The position numbers and the translations under genes were made by a program. From Lumnitzera littorea (taxonomy: Eukaryota; Streptophyta; Magnoliopsida; Myrtales; Combretaceae): a stretch of 64,000 nt of DNA. Every line of letters starts with the position of its first letter. Position 1 is the first letter of the stretch. This document shows, in pieces, positions 1-12,550 of the stretch. A model generated the notes under the pieces. That model made no database searches and was not told the DNA's origin. It saw only the letters and a list, made by a program, of their open reading frames with translations. The DNA lies in assembly GCA_024138015.1 (NCBI GenBank), contig JAMXBB010000011.1, positions 66,788,308 to 66,852,307 on the forward strand, given 5' to 3'.

Positions 1-1019
1 GCGTAATGAAGAGAAGGATGGGGATGAGTGACTGTGCTGTATATGGTGTTTAGGGATGCACAAGAGTGGTTGGAGTCGATGCTCGGCTGTCGATGGTATT
101 GCTGTTGGTGTTTGTCAGTTATTGTAATGGTAACCATGGCTGGCAATGGAGGTGTTGGATAGTATAGTGTGATAGTGATGTATTTTTCTATAAAGAAAAG
201 ATTAGAATTGAATTTTTCTTTGTAGCACAATCCATATATATAGAACTCAAGATCAAATCTTCTAAATCATTTCAAATCCATCTTCATAAAAGCCAATCTA
301 GATTTGAATCTTTATAAATCTTTATTTTATCAAATAAAACATTATCATTTTTTATTTGTGATTTTCAACAATTATTTAGTCATAATTCAATTAAATCCAT
401 TTAGAAATGATAACAATTCAATTAGATTTGCTGGTGGATTAAGGTTTTAGAAACCTAAGTTTTTTCTTCTTTCGGTTTGTTTCTCTCAACAAAAACTTGA
501 GGATGGAGATGAACCGGGGTTATGTGTAAAGTAGATGACCCACGAGCCCAAGCAGGTGCGTGCATTGCATGCGCTTGTGATTTTTTTAAAAAGATGCCGA
601 GTGCTTATATGCGCCTAAACTTGGATAGGCAACTGCCTTTTCAACCCTAAGATATGATAGGGCTTTTAGCCTTATTACAAGTGCTAAACCTTTTTCTTAA
701 TGATAAATTTAATTAAAAATAAATAACTGAACAAATCAAACCATAAATCTAAACTTAACCTAAAGTTGAAATCTAAATGGACCAAAGCTTATTAATAAAT
801 TAATTTGAGCTCGAATGAGGTTTAAATATATTCCATGACCTTAATTTAAGAACCCTAAAAATGACTTATAGCTAAACAAAATTTTTATATTTTAATTTTT
901 ATAAAAAACCCTTTCTTTAGATTTAAAAAAAAAATGCTAAATTATTGAGGGTAAAAATGATGTATCTATAGGGATTCAATCAAGTTGAAATGTAGGGGTC
1001 AACTCGGTTTTGACAACAT
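1..1019. other. AT-rich intergenic DNA, no gene seen
   Basis: No coding similarity, RNA gene or clear repeat structure is recognised here. The stretch is AT-rich with poly-A/T runs and stops in every frame. It ends where sequence matching the downstream copia 3' LTR begins. Confidence 0.6.
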
Positions 1020-1141
1020 CACTGATAACAAAAATAATGAACTTCCATTTTATGCTCTTCACAACTCTATTTTCATCTTCTCCATTGATGTTACATCTAT
1101 AGATCAAATCTCATCTCTTTCATATGATTGCTTCTTCAATA
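1020..1141 (+). repeat. Truncated 5' LTR of the copia element
   Basis: Bases 1020-1141 align with the last part of the 3' LTR at 2620-2744, sharing the blocks CATTGATGTTACATCT and TTTCATATGATT in the same order. Only about 120 of roughly 225 bp remain, the U3 side being lost. It ends in CTTCAATA just before the primer site. Confidence 0.8.
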
Positions 1142-1157
1142 TGGTATCTATTAGAGC
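1142..1157 (+). other. Primer binding site (initiator-Met tRNA type), degenerate
   Basis: TGGTATCTATTAGAGC lies directly after the 5' LTR. It matches the plant TGGTATCAGAGC primer site with a small internal insertion. Minus-strand DNA synthesis would have been primed here. Confidence 0.7.
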
Positions 1158-1219
1158 TAGGTTAGGGTATAGTTTCTTGGAATTCTACAAGTTGTTTCTT
1201 TCCTGTCTCTTTTGATTGA

Positions 1220-1768
1220 ATGAGTAATTCAAAGTTATTAGATATGAATACAAATTTGGAATCATTGAGAAGTGATCCTACTTTCTTGTCTAGATTAGAT
1301 GATCTAGGAACTTCAATTTCTAATGTAGTTCTTAATGGAAATAATTTCCTCAGTTGGACTAAATCTATAAAATTAGCACTTGATGTAAAGGATAAACTAA
1401 GGTTTATTGATGGCTTGTATATGGAACTAGATTCTAATTCTATGATTGAACAAAGATGTATTGAATGTGATTTCATGGTGAGATGTTGGCTCTTGAATTC
1501 AATAAGTAAAGATTTGTCTAAAGGATTCGTTTATACAAGATCTACTAAAGAATTGTGGGATGACTTGTCTAAGAGATCTAGGTTATTGAATGACCCTTTG
1601 CAATGTCAGTTACAAAGTGAGATTGTTAACTTTAAGCAAGGAGATGCTATGGTTACATTGTATTTCAACAAGTTGAAAAGATTGTGGGTTGAATCGAATA
1701 ACTTCTTTATGATTCCTCAATGCAATTATGGTGCTATGCAATGGTGTTATGCAATAGCGCGAGTGTAG
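1220..1768 (+). pseudogene. gag: Copia gag protein, N-terminal portion
   Basis: An open frame of 182 residues that reads as the plant copia gag family (Retrotran_gag_3/UBN2 type). Visible hallmarks are the early NFLSWTKSIKLAL block (residues about 42-54), a central block with CWLLNSISKDL (residues about 89-99) and RSTKELWDDLSKR (residues about 107-119). Gag would form the particle that packages element RNA. The frame stops at 1768, but frame-shifted gag-like sequence continues to about 1960, including a RFLMGLN block. No CCHC zinc knuckle is seen, which fits the internal deletion. The ATG at 1220 lies 63 bp after the primer site, a normal position. Confidence 0.85.
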
Positions 1769-1961
1769 GCCAATTCAGAAAGTTCAGGACATGGATGATA
1801 GGACTAAATTGGTGCGATTTCTCATGGGGTTAATGATGCATATTAGAATGATAGAAATCATATTTCATCTATGGAACCTCTACCATTAGAAAATAAGGCA
1901 TATTAGAAATGGATTTATGATGAATTAGCAGAAATTTTTGTTAGATAAATTGAGGAGTTAT

Positions 1962-2490
1962 AGTAGGGAAACCTACTCGTACTCCTTCTCCACATGGAAT
2001 GCATCTTAATATCTCTTATGGAAAATTGCTTCTAGATCCTGACATGTTTTGAAGGATTGTAGGACACTTATATTTGACAAAGACGCGATATGACTTGTCT
2101 TCTGTTGTACAAGAACTTAGCTAACATCTCTCTAGTCCACAAACTTCATACTCAAATGTTGCTATACATGCATTATGTTATGTCAAAGGGACTATTGATA
2201 TGGGATTTTTTTTCCTTCAACTAGTTCTCTTTCTTTGATTAGCTATAGTGATGCTGACTGGTGATCATGTAAATTTGATAGCAACTAAGCTAAGATGATA
2301 CCTGAAAATCCTTATCTTCATAGGAGGACAAAAAACATTGAAGTTGATGTTCATTTTACAAGAGATCATACCAACTTCGGTTTTCTCAAAACTGAATATG
2401 TTCCTTTTAGTCATCAGCTAGCTGATTGAATGACAAAAGTTGTTGGAGAGTCCTACTTATTATCCTTTTTCTTATCTAAGTTAGGCCTTC
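1962..2490 (+). pseudogene. pol: Copia reverse transcriptase C-terminus and RNase H remnant
   Basis: Broken plus-strand coding for the last part of copia Pol. In order: a block near 1965-2060 from the end of reverse transcriptase, TRYDLSSVVQ (about 2084), CYVKGTIDMGF (about 2177), the RNase H SYSDADW motif (about 2242-2262), HRRTKNIEVDVHF (about 2318) and a final HQLAD...TK block (about 2413-2440). Several stops and frame changes interrupt it. The junction with gag at about 1960 marks the deletion of protease, integrase and most of reverse transcriptase. Confidence 0.8.
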
Positions 2491-2505
2491 TCTTATAGCC
2501 AACTT

Positions 2506-2519
2506 AAAGGGGGAGGAGG
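2506..2519 (+). other. Polypurine tract of the copia element
   Basis: AAAGGGGGAGGAGG directly abuts the 3' LTR. It is the expected plus-strand primer for reverse transcription and fixes the element's orientation. Confidence 0.8.
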
Positions 2520-2744
2520 TAGAAAATATAGCTACTTGTATATTTATTTGTTTATTTACTTTTTGCAAATGTACATATTCACACATGTATAAATACTTAC
2601 ATCCTTTGTATGTGAACTAATAATAGAAATAACAAACTTACATTTTACATTCTCAAAATCATAACTCTATTTTTTCTCATTTCCATTGATGTTACATCTG
2701 TAAGATCAAATCTCTTCTCTTTCATATGATTATTTGCTTCAACA
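2520..2744 (+). repeat. 3' LTR of the copia element
   Basis: About 225 bp from the end of the polypurine tract to a CTTCAACA terminus. Its last 120 bp match 1020-1141. The expected TG start appears changed (TAGAAAATAT). Confidence 0.75.
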
Positions 2745-3807
2745 AAATTAAAGAGATATGGAGGAGTCATCTACTAAAATGGAACATCAAGTTCACTCTT
2801 AAAAATGTATCATATATGTAAGTTTATAGTGAGATGTACGGACAATACTAACAAACAAATAAGTATTACAAATTATGTTTCCATGTGCTTGTTTGTATTG
2901 GTTAAGTGCAAATGGTTTGTTCCCTTTCATTACCCATATCTCACCAATTTCTTGACTTGCGTTGCTTAAGGAAGACTAATTAATGACCAGTTTTGAAAAT
3001 GTAGCTTGCAAAGAGTTGGACAAGTATAGAAAATATGGGAAATGAAGGGATTATTGACCACTTGCACCTAACATATACAAATAAGTTTTAAAAAATTCAT
3101 GATCATATAGCTTGCAACACTTATTTAACTGTTAATATTTTTTTATGTATTTCATTGTAATTCTTTATGTTCTATTTTATTGTATTGGTATAGAAACTAG
3201 TGACATGTCAAAGTAATCGTTTTCCTCATCTCTCATGAATTCTTGACTTATGCAATTAACTTGTTGCCAATCACCTACTTTAACCACTTGGGATTTTTGG
3301 AATGGTAGTGGTGCTTCCAATACATGTTATAGAACGATTTGTAAAATTTTTTACTATGCGGTAATTATTAATAATATCAACAACACAATTTCCACTATTC
3401 TTTGGTTTATGTTAACTCTAAGTCATTTCATATTAGCTACATAATGTAACTGTAAGGATAGTGATACTATCTTATTTTACCTTTTACATTGTAATATTTC
3501 ATAATGGTAACGTTGCTCCCTTAGTCTTGTGTATAATATAAGTATGTGATATCTAGAAAATTAATATTTATTCTTCTTTTATCGAAATACCTGTAATTGT
3601 TATTTATAAAATGGTTTAGTAAAGCAATAACACAAAATTACATTGATCAATCGAAACTAGGAATTTAAAGTTTTCGTTCAACACGTGGCCAATTTTAAGT
3701 AATAAAAAATTTGTTTCATGCGTTTCATAGGTTTGTGTAAAAACTATTTATAATTTAGAAGTTAAAGTAACAAAATATTAGAAAACGAAAAAGAAGTCCA
3801 TCACTCG
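2745..3807. other. AT-rich DNA, no gene seen
   Basis: Short frames occur (for example 3250-3444) but none resembles a known protein. No terminal repeats are visible. Confidence 0.5.
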
Positions 3808-4587
3808 AGAATGTGATTCGACGGTTCTATGAACATGCCTCGGAACCAGCCAACCAAGACCAATTCCGGTTCTTAATTTTTCGAACATCAAGCCTGGTGG
3901 GCCTGGCCCGGTTCCAGGACGTATACGAATCGTGGCCTGATCTATGTTTTTCATTGTAGGTCATATATATACGCCATGTTATATAGTATATATGTTGTAT
4001 GCCAATATATAATATTGTAATAATTATTTTTTATATATAGCATAAATATTTTATTTTATGTACAAAGTATGATACACAAAATATAATATCATATTCTACG
4101 ATATATAATTAGGCCTGGGTCAGAGCCTAGATCAACTTGGAATCATTAGGCCATGGTATAATATTTCATTGAATTATAATCAGCACACCTAAGGTCGATT
4201 CTAGATTGGTTTATGAGGCCAGTCAGTTCATGGGGCAGTCTTTGAGCCTGTGAGTTGAATCTTCATTTTTTAGTTTTGCAATATATATACAAATGTAAAT
4301 TTTATTATATAATATATATATATATTTAATATGTATATAATATGTTGATATGTAGAATACATAATAATATGTATAATATAATATATAATATGTGTAAATT
4401 GAAAAAAAAAAGGAAAATCTAGTTCAGGCCCATCAGTTTAGACAGGTTAGGAGGCTTGAACTGCTTAGATCCGCACGAACTGACGGATTATTGGTTAGTT
4501 TAGGCCTACCACAAGCAAGCCAATTCCAATTCATTAAACCAACAGGTCGATTTACGGTTTGGAATCAACTCCTCCCCTGATCTATGT
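3808..4587. mobile_element. Degenerate hAT-like non-autonomous ends
   Basis: Two clusters of GGTTC/GAACC and CCGG-type motifs, at about 3825-3939 and 4420-4579, flank AT-rich DNA. Such motifs crowd the subterminal regions of plant hAT elements. Both clusters end in CCTG followed by the identical 8 bases ATCTATGT (3940-3947 and 4580-4587), as expected of right ends with CAGG-type termini next to an 8-bp target. No matching left end was found, so full boundaries are unknown and a tandem duplication is possible. Confidence 0.4.
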
Positions 4588-6723
4588 ATAATATATTATA
4601 TATGCATAGACTTATTGTATATATGATTTTGTTTAATATATTTTATAGTAATATAATATGTTGATTCGATACATTATCGAGAGCGTAAGGCATTTTGACT
4701 AATGTGAGTATATAGCGAATTCATTGTATCCGAGATAGCAAATGTGGAGAATACGGGTATAGATGTAGGGATCACATGCGTACCGCATGTGAAATCGCGC
4801 TGCACGTGACTAAGGAAATGATTTAAGTAATTCATACGAGATGACCAAGAAAGAAGTGAAAAGAGGAAGAGTAAGCGATTTCAATAAAGCTCTAACGCTT
4901 TTAGTGACTAGTAAAGGAACTTGGAGGCATCGAACTCCATTAATGATGAAGAACGAGGTAATGTTTCTTGGTGTATTTGAGTATTTGATGTTTTATGGTA
5001 AGAATCCGGCAGATTAACATCGTTAGTATCAATTCTCTCCCCTTCAAAATGAAAGAGGGGAAAGAATTTTTATAGAGAATGGCCATTGATCTCATTTATC
5101 AGATCTTGATGATGACTAAGGGCTAGGATTAATCCCTTCCTTTTTAATGAACTTGAGACAGGCCTCCTTTATGAGCTTAAGTCTAAATGGCTTTATTCTA
5201 TTAGTATAAGCCATATTGAGAAAGGTTATATCGGATGGATCGATTTAACGGATCCTAACCTAAACTCCACCATGTTAAATCTTTCTTAATCATCTCGATA
5301 ATTTATAGGTTTAGCTCCTCAAGTCTTGTCACCTTAACCTAATAAGTCAACTCCATTTAATTAATGAGCTTGAAAATTAATAAACAAATTTAGTCTTCTA
5401 CACCAAACATTAAACATGATATTTAAATCTGAATATAGTCCATAATAATATTTTCTTTGTTTTTGGATAATATTCAAAATATTTGAATTGAATAACTTTA
5501 ATATTTTATTTGGTCATTGTGTATTGGCAATAAAGGATAAAGAATGAGTCGTTCGGATAAAATCTTCCTCCTTGAACTTTGAAAATCCACTCTTCCGCAG
5601 CGAGCAATAATCTAGTTTCTCGCATATGAAATAATCTTGTAGCTATTCATTTCAATGAAAATGAAATAATCAGGTCATATTCGAAATAAATTTTTTCACT
5701 TTGCCTGTAGATTAATGTCATATGATTTTTGGAAGCGATGAATACCTGCGTTGAAAAATGAAAGGGATAAATATAGATAATACAACTTCAGTTGACATAT
5801 AATTATTTGATTAAAAACGAAATGACAGAAAACATTATTTTATATGAGTGGCAGCTCAAGAAGTTGCAAAATCGAATATAAGTCAAAACTCTGACAAGGT
5901 CCAAAAGGGATCCACAAGTTTATTAATGTAAGCATCATCCTCACATGGTGGCCGGTGGGGCCTTTAGGTTTCTATTTGAAAAATCGAAGGCTCCCAATCA
6001 TGTCGGAACCAAAGAATCTTAAGATTTAAGAAAGAAACAAAGTACCACTGTTGTCCTTTGAATATGACGTAATCTCATGGTCTGGTGGACACTAGAAAAA
6101 GGGTAGAAAGAATTAGCTCTAATGTTATTGTATATCCCATGGGATAATTGTTATTTTATTTATAAACACACCTTGAATGGTTAATAAAGAATGCCTCTAC
6201 AGCATCTGTTCACGTCACCAAAACAACATTTGCCCCAATATGATTTTTAGCATTTTTCCAATATTTGCATGTTATTTCACCTTTATTTCTCTTGAATCTT
6301 TGTTACACCATTTGGTTCATTTTTTATCCCACAATCGAGAATCCCTTTTACTCAAAGTTAAGAAATTAGGATTCCCTTCTCAAACGTCTGAATTGGGATG
6401 AATGCTAATACTCCTTTTACAACTTTATTCTATTTCGTGATAATAGCGATTCAATTCTCTCCTATAATATTTAGCCTTATAAATTGATCGTCAAAATCAT
6501 ATTATATTTAATTACCATTATTGGTAAGTTATATTTTAAATAAGAGTATACTAGGATTAGTATACAACCAATTTTTTATATTTATATCAAAATTCAATTA
6601 AGACTCTATTTTTTATGAGTCACTTAAAATCCTCTAGATTTATATTCTTTTACTAAATAAATCCTTCCATTATTGTTTTCTATCTTGGTGTGAAAAACAC
6701 CAATGTGGCTAATCAAAGATTTT
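4588..6723. other. Intergenic DNA, no gene seen
   Basis: No protein similarity or clear repeat ends recognised. The stretch at about 5040-5340 has the look of an old LTR but has no second copy in the window. The frame at 6177-6401 matches nothing known to me. Confidence 0.5.
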
Positions 6724-7516
6724 ATTGCCATCATGATTGTTAAAATTCCGATTCTATGATTTAACAATTTTATAAGCTGCTTGCTAGTAAAACTCATATA
6801 ACATCTTTTTTTGAGCAAAATCCAATAGAATCCTAATTTGAATCTTCAAAATCAATAGAATCCCAATTCAACTCCCAATTTTACCAATTCTATATAATTA
6901 AATAGAAATATATGATACTTCAACTTAATGGCCTTATAGATTAGCCTATTATTTTTGCGACTTAACAAGCCCATCATTCTTAACCCCTTTTTGTATTTCA
7001 ACTTAGGAAATCACGCTTTCAGCATTTTTCTCTTCTTTTACTTGAATGTTAAAACCATAACTTCATGATATTGATTTTGTCGATGATAAAGTATGAATTG
7101 GTACTTCAAAAGACATAGAAGATATGGATATAATTGGTAGCAACACTAATAAAGACATTGGTGGTGATGATGATGAAGAAGAAGATGATAATGATGATGA
7201 TAGTAATAAGAGAGATGGTAGTTTTGCTAATGATTAATATTAGTTTAGTATTTCTATTAATGTTTTATGGATTTACATAATGATCTATCATTTATGCTTG
7301 ATTATATGTATTAAATTAACATTATGACTATAATTTATGATGAATTTCTTTATTTTTACCATGTATTTTAGGTTTTCTATTGACTGTTGTACATATTTAC
7401 TCTTTATAAAAAGCAAATTTGTACAAGTTGTAGAATCTTACTATTTTACAATATGATTTTACTTAACCTTTAGTAATTATAAGTGAAATTTCGATTTTGA
7501 TAGCCATGATTGCTGC
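6724..7516. mobile_element. Deleted hAT-family element with 8-bp target duplication
   Basis: The left end at 6732 reads CATGATTGTTAAAATTC. The right end at 7508, read on the other strand, is CATGGCTATCAAAATCG, giving imperfect terminal inverted repeats. Outside them lie ATTGCCAT (6724-6731) and ATTGCTGC (7509-7516): five of eight bases agree and all three differences are transitions, as for an aged hAT duplication. The 777-bp body holds an acidic coding tail (7101-7236). The same terminal repeats bound the MITE at 18322-18536. Confidence 0.6.
7101..7236 (+). pseudogene. Acidic C-terminal tail, possible transposase remnant
   Basis: A short plus-strand frame after an in-frame stop at about 7093 encodes an Asp/Glu-rich tail containing GGDDDEEEDDNDDDSN and ends in TAA at about 7236. 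Acidic tails of this kind occur at the C-terminus of some plant hAT transposases, and its position inside hAT-like ends fits. The similarity is compositional only, so identity as transposase is inference. It may instead be a GAT/GAA microsatellite that happens to stay open. Confidence 0.35.
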
Positions 7517-10500
7517 ATTAAAAAAATCAGGTTAAGTTTAAAAAGCACATATATTGAAAAGATCCATAAGTGTTATGAACTAAGCATCCAAAAATGCTTG
7601 TATATATAATGAGTTATTAACAGTTATATCTAACTTGTGGGTGGTTATGTTAGCAATTTTAGTATCTGATCCATGGATATAAATAAACTTTAAGTAGTCC
7701 ACATGATATATGATATATAGAGTACTTTGTTGAACTTTAACACAAACAAACAAGAATTTCCGTATAATTGGATGCACAATAAAAGGTTGTTCAAAAAGCT
7801 AGAGATTCCAAAAAAAGAAAAAACCCATCTTTTGTTGTTTTCTAGTCACAGTCCACCATTTCTTATGTTTCCTTCTGTCCTACTCTAGATCGGATTGAAA
7901 TATTGGTTTGCGGTTGAAAATTGCTATCGATTTGATTTCTTATCGAAAGGCACATCATACATCTTACCGCTGTCTAATCCATGGAACAAAAATTTGTTCA
8001 TTGCTTAAATGCAAATTCAATCATATATATATATATATATTTTCAATTACAAAAAATGATCTTGAGTTTCATCATTTTTACAATCAAATAGCGTGTAATT
8101 TTCCTTCAACGAACTCATAACCTACATTATACTCTGTTACGAAGTGGTCAAATGTTTAGTTAGAATCTCATGTGACCAAGAAAAAACTAAATTCATGCAG
8201 TCGAATTAGAAACTCAAGGAAAATGATGAACCTAAATTCCGCTCCTCTATTTGAGTAGGCACCTCATCGTTTGAGGTATGAAAATAAAGAGAGGGATTTG
8301 AAGTATTTGATTTAGTGTTTCATGAGAGTCTATGCGTGATTTGAGTATTTTTGTTTTTCAAAAAGAAAAAAAAAAAAAATCATGCGCGTGTCGAGTTCTT
8401 GACAATTCTATAATATATAAGAATATGAGTCACGGGTTTGCTAAATGAAAACACACAGTTGATTTAATTATAAAAGCCAAAATACACATCACGTTTTTAT
8501 ATATTTTTTTCCTCAATCCTTTTTGCCAACAAGCATCAATCATTTTGACTCAGATTAGAGTAATACCACTGTCAATTTGTGATTCATCCTTTTGCCAAAC
8601 CAATGAAATTAAAAGATGACATTTTAGTACATATGATTTTTTCTTTTAAATTACACATATAATGAAATATTTATGGTGAGTTGCTATAGAAGATTGCTTT
8701 CGTGCAATGTGCATGATGGTCAACTTAAAGAAATCTCAAATTGATGATTTGGAGGGATATTGTTAAAGTGAATTGTGAGAAAAGGAATAGACAAACTCCG
8801 TTTTTCATAGTGCACGTGTCCTTAATCATTTATTGTTTATTTTAATTGATTCAAAATTTTGATCATTTCTAGAATAATTTTAGTATAATGCCAATGTTTA
8901 TTAGAAATGTGATAGTACTTTGAATGTTATAAATGAGGAGGATGAGCTCTTTATTTATGGATTTTGGTGACCAATCTCGACCATTCGATGATTCTCAATT
9001 GGACGAATGAGATGGATATTGTTGAGAGTTGTTAGACACTTTTGATAATCACGGATGATTCTCAACCTCTTTAATCCTTTATAGCTTCAATGGACTTTTA
9101 AATGGAAATGGGCCTAAGTCAGCCTAAGTCCTTATAAGACTTATAAAATAAGCTTAAAGCTTTTTATAAAATAAGTCTAAGACTTATAAGTCTAACAAGG
9201 CTTATGACATGTAAGAGATATTGAGAAAACCAAGATTGGATAAAAACAAATCTCTTTAAGACATCCGTAAAATTGGGCCTAATTCCTTAAGCCATGTCAC
9301 TAATCTAATAAACTTAATCTATGGCATTATTGGATTGAATGTCTAATTATCAAAATGGCCATCTATAAAATTTACATAAATCATGATAAATAATATAACT
9401 ATGTAATTAGTAAAATGATCATTTTTTTTTATTACAAATAGTGACTTTGAAGTATTCTAGAGCACTCTAGCTACTTCTAAATATATTATGTTAAAATGAG
9501 ATCTATATAATTTTAAATCAATGTGTATGGTTAATGAGAAAGTACAATCTTATGCTCTCGCAAAGGCAAATGGTGGAAAGTAAATTTGAAGATTGAGTTT
9601 TTGATCACCATGGTTTATGCAAAAATGATGGGCTTAATCTTATACATCATCAAGCCTAAGAGTCTACGAATACTTAGTCATGCATCCTTATTGGACACAT
9701 TTTTAAAGATCCAAAGATAAAAGAAGCAATACTATTTTGTAAAATCTATACTCTCAAATATCACAACACTTAAGCGATGAGCATAAGTTAATACCTAATC
9801 GCAAATAGTGAGTTTGATACTTTATAACTTCTTCACTTATCACAAGTATGTTTAAGCCACTAAGATTGTTTATTTCTCCTTCCAATCATTTTTTTCTAAC
9901 TCCTCTCTATAAGTGTCATTTATATATCACTCTTCTTAGATTAGGTCAAGTCAAGTATAAGACTTACATAGCATTTACATGATAACATTAACTAGAACCA
10001 TATTCCTATAGTAATTATGCTATATTTAGAAAGGAAAAACTATGGACTAGAAACTATCTATGAATGTAACGAGAAGTCAATATGCTCCAATATTGTTATG
10101 TTAATGATATTAATACAGTTATTATACAAAAAAAAAAAAAAGAAGAAGAGATAATGATTTAATAGCTAAATTGCATTCAATGAATTCTACTCTTGGTATA
10201 TTTAGTTGCTATATTTTTATGATACAGTATAGGGCAAATTCTTTTATTTATTGTTTGGTTTGCACATTAGTCAAAGTTCTTGGATAAAAAAAACCTTAAG
10301 ATACTAGATTAAAATTAGAAAATTTATACCATATATTTAGCAATAGAAAAATCAATTACACAATACATAATTAATATATCTTTAAAATTCTAAAAGTAAC
10401 CTTACACTAAGATTCCATATTACATTATTAAATTTTATTATAGCTTGTAATATAAAAAAATAATTAATTTTTTAATTTTTGAAAAATTTTCGATTGTAAA

Positions 10501-11556
10501 AATCTATGTGTAACACTGCACACATCAAATGTGGTACAAGAGAATCCGACTGTCCCATTCTCCTTGTACTGTGTTGTCTTATTCTCTTTATAATGTTTGG
10601 TTATATTAACCAAATACTACCCTAGATAATAGCAAAATAATAAAAGAACGATCTGCTATTAAAATATTGGGATTAGATAACTTCAAAGCACTAAAATGAG
10701 TATCTCCCATGTAATTATAAATCTTACAATAAGCAAAAATACATGCAACAACATAAAACCACCTCCTATATTACTATTAAAGTGTTGTGCTTCTGCACTC
10801 TTCTTACTCAACTTTAAAACATGCATATTGTATTTAGTATCTTTTAAGCTAGATGAAAATGAAGAAAACATGTGAAAAGGAAATGAAAGAAAATACACTT
10901 TCTACTCTTTTTTAGATATGAAGGGTGAAAATTGAAGAAAATTAGTAGAAATGTTTCCTTATTTGATTAATATCAAAGTAATGAAAAGGAAGAGAGAGAA
11001 AAAGAGAGCAATCCCTCTGTTTTCTCTCCAATTTAGAGAAAAACAAAAATGGCCTAATAGTGGAAGCATATGATTTATCGAACATATCATTTCTTTCCAT
11101 TTCTATTAATTTCCTTTAATTTCCATACCCTTTAAGATTACAAAACATATAATTTCTTTCTATTTCTATTAGCTTCCTTGATTTCTAACCACCATTTTAG
11201 TTTTTGCTTTGGTACAATAATGTACCCTAAATTCCTTCAATCCTGCTATATCATTTCTCTCTTGCTTGCACTCTCTTAAAACAAAACTATGCAATTAGAT
11301 TATGAAGAAACATGGAACCTAACCTTTGGAAGATGTAGCTTGTTTACTTTAGTGAATGGAATAGATTTATAAAAGCATTTCTATTCATAGGAACGGAATA
11401 GACCCTCAATAACTTATTTTGTTGTTTAGTTAAATAAAATAAGCATCTAAGAATAGATAAATAATAAAGGATAATTGACAATATTTCTCTCTTCGACACT
11501 CGATTGATCATTTACCATTCTTGCGAACATGAACACAACCATTAATCACACACCAC
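7517..11556. other. AT-rich intergenic DNA, no gene seen
   Basis: Contains an (AT)n run near 8023-8040, poly-A runs near 8365 and 10127, and GA-rich stretches near 10985. Small frames here (7580-7777, 7908-8120, 10683-10898) have no recognisable domain. Parts of 10640-11300 may be further degenerate MITEs, but no ends could be fixed. Confidence 0.5.
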
Positions 11557-12411
11557 ATTGCAGTTAGACTTGCACAAAGGGCTGAACTGGCCTTGAACAG
11601 CTAGTTCACGGGCTGGTTCCATAGTGAACCGTGATCAGCTCGCATGCTAATGATTTTGGGTCAGTTTAGTCAGCTCGGCGATTCACAGGCTGGTTCGTGA
11701 TCCTTAGACTGTTTTTTTTTTTTCCTTTTTCTTTTTCCTTGCTGACCCTTGAATCCTTTTTTTTTTTTATTTTTTTCCTTTCCTCCTTCACCAAAGCATA
11801 CATTCTAAACAACAAAATTTAAAATACAGAGAAGTCTCTTATAGTACAATGAACTAATCTGATTGAGTAGAGTGAAGTGGTCAAGGGAAAAATACTTTTT
11901 AGTGTATTTTACGGTAGCTTAGAAGGTGCTAAGTATCCACTAATTAGAATCAAATCGCTATAGTTCAATTTGGATTTTTAGAAAACTTTTAGTCTATTGG
12001 TCAATTTTACGTTTTGTGGAAAGAATCCAAGTGCACATGACTATCCGATTTAATTTTTTTGAAAAATAATAATTTCACTTGGTCATAATTTGGAAACCCT
12101 AAGGATAGATCGCTACTTTTGGGAAGACTATACCATTTAGTTATTTTAAATAATTAGGAAAAAGGATTTTTATACGTGATAAAAGTTCTTCAAAAAGGAC
12201 AAAAAGAAAACTTAATATGTCTCTTCTTGAGGTAGCTGTTTATGTCCGTAACCAGGAGTAGAACTTATGGTTGAGCTTGGGCTTTCATTAGATTGGTTTT
12301 AGTCATTGAAGTAATCATCCTCCTCGCTTAATGTCCTACATGGTTCTTATCGTTTGTAGGTCACCTTGTACCAGTCTTCTTTGTAAGCAATTGCCTCAAC
12401 GTTGACAATAG

Positions 12412-12550
12412 ATAGAGAGGCTCACCATTTGTCAAGAATGAGGCTTGCTGTACTAAACACTTGTTCAATGGAAATCATTGAAGCCAGAGCAACAACTACA
12501 TCACCAGTGATGCGAGATAGGAGTAAGTCGTCCCTTGTGTGCCTCTGCCA
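12412..12550 (-). pseudogene. hAT C-terminal dimerisation domain remnant
   Basis: On the minus strand this segment encodes a run from ENISIKWQRHTRDDLL to STASLILD. It corresponds to the hAT dimerisation signature in which a Trp and a hydrophobic A.....S...E..FS block are conserved. This marks the 3' end of the transposase gene and confirms its orientation. Confidence 0.75.

Larger units (their letters stand above)
1020..2744 (+). mobile_element. Degenerate Ty1/copia LTR retrotransposon with internal deletion
   Basis: Order on the plus strand: truncated 5' LTR, a tRNA-Met-like primer site, gag, the C-terminal end of reverse transcriptase with RNase H, a polypurine tract and a 3' LTR. Protease, integrase and most of reverse transcriptase are missing, so about 3 kb of a usual 4.5-5 kb element has been lost near 1960. 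The element is non-autonomous and cannot move unaided. No target duplication can be tested because the left LTR end is lost. Confidence 0.85.

Noticed and set aside
985..1215. Small protein upstream of copia gag
   Set aside because: The frame runs through the remnant 5' LTR and primer site, so it is not a gene.
7133..7200. Simple GAT/GAA microsatellite only
   Set aside because: Kept as a possible transposase tail because it stays in frame to a stop and lies within hAT-like ends, but at low confidence.
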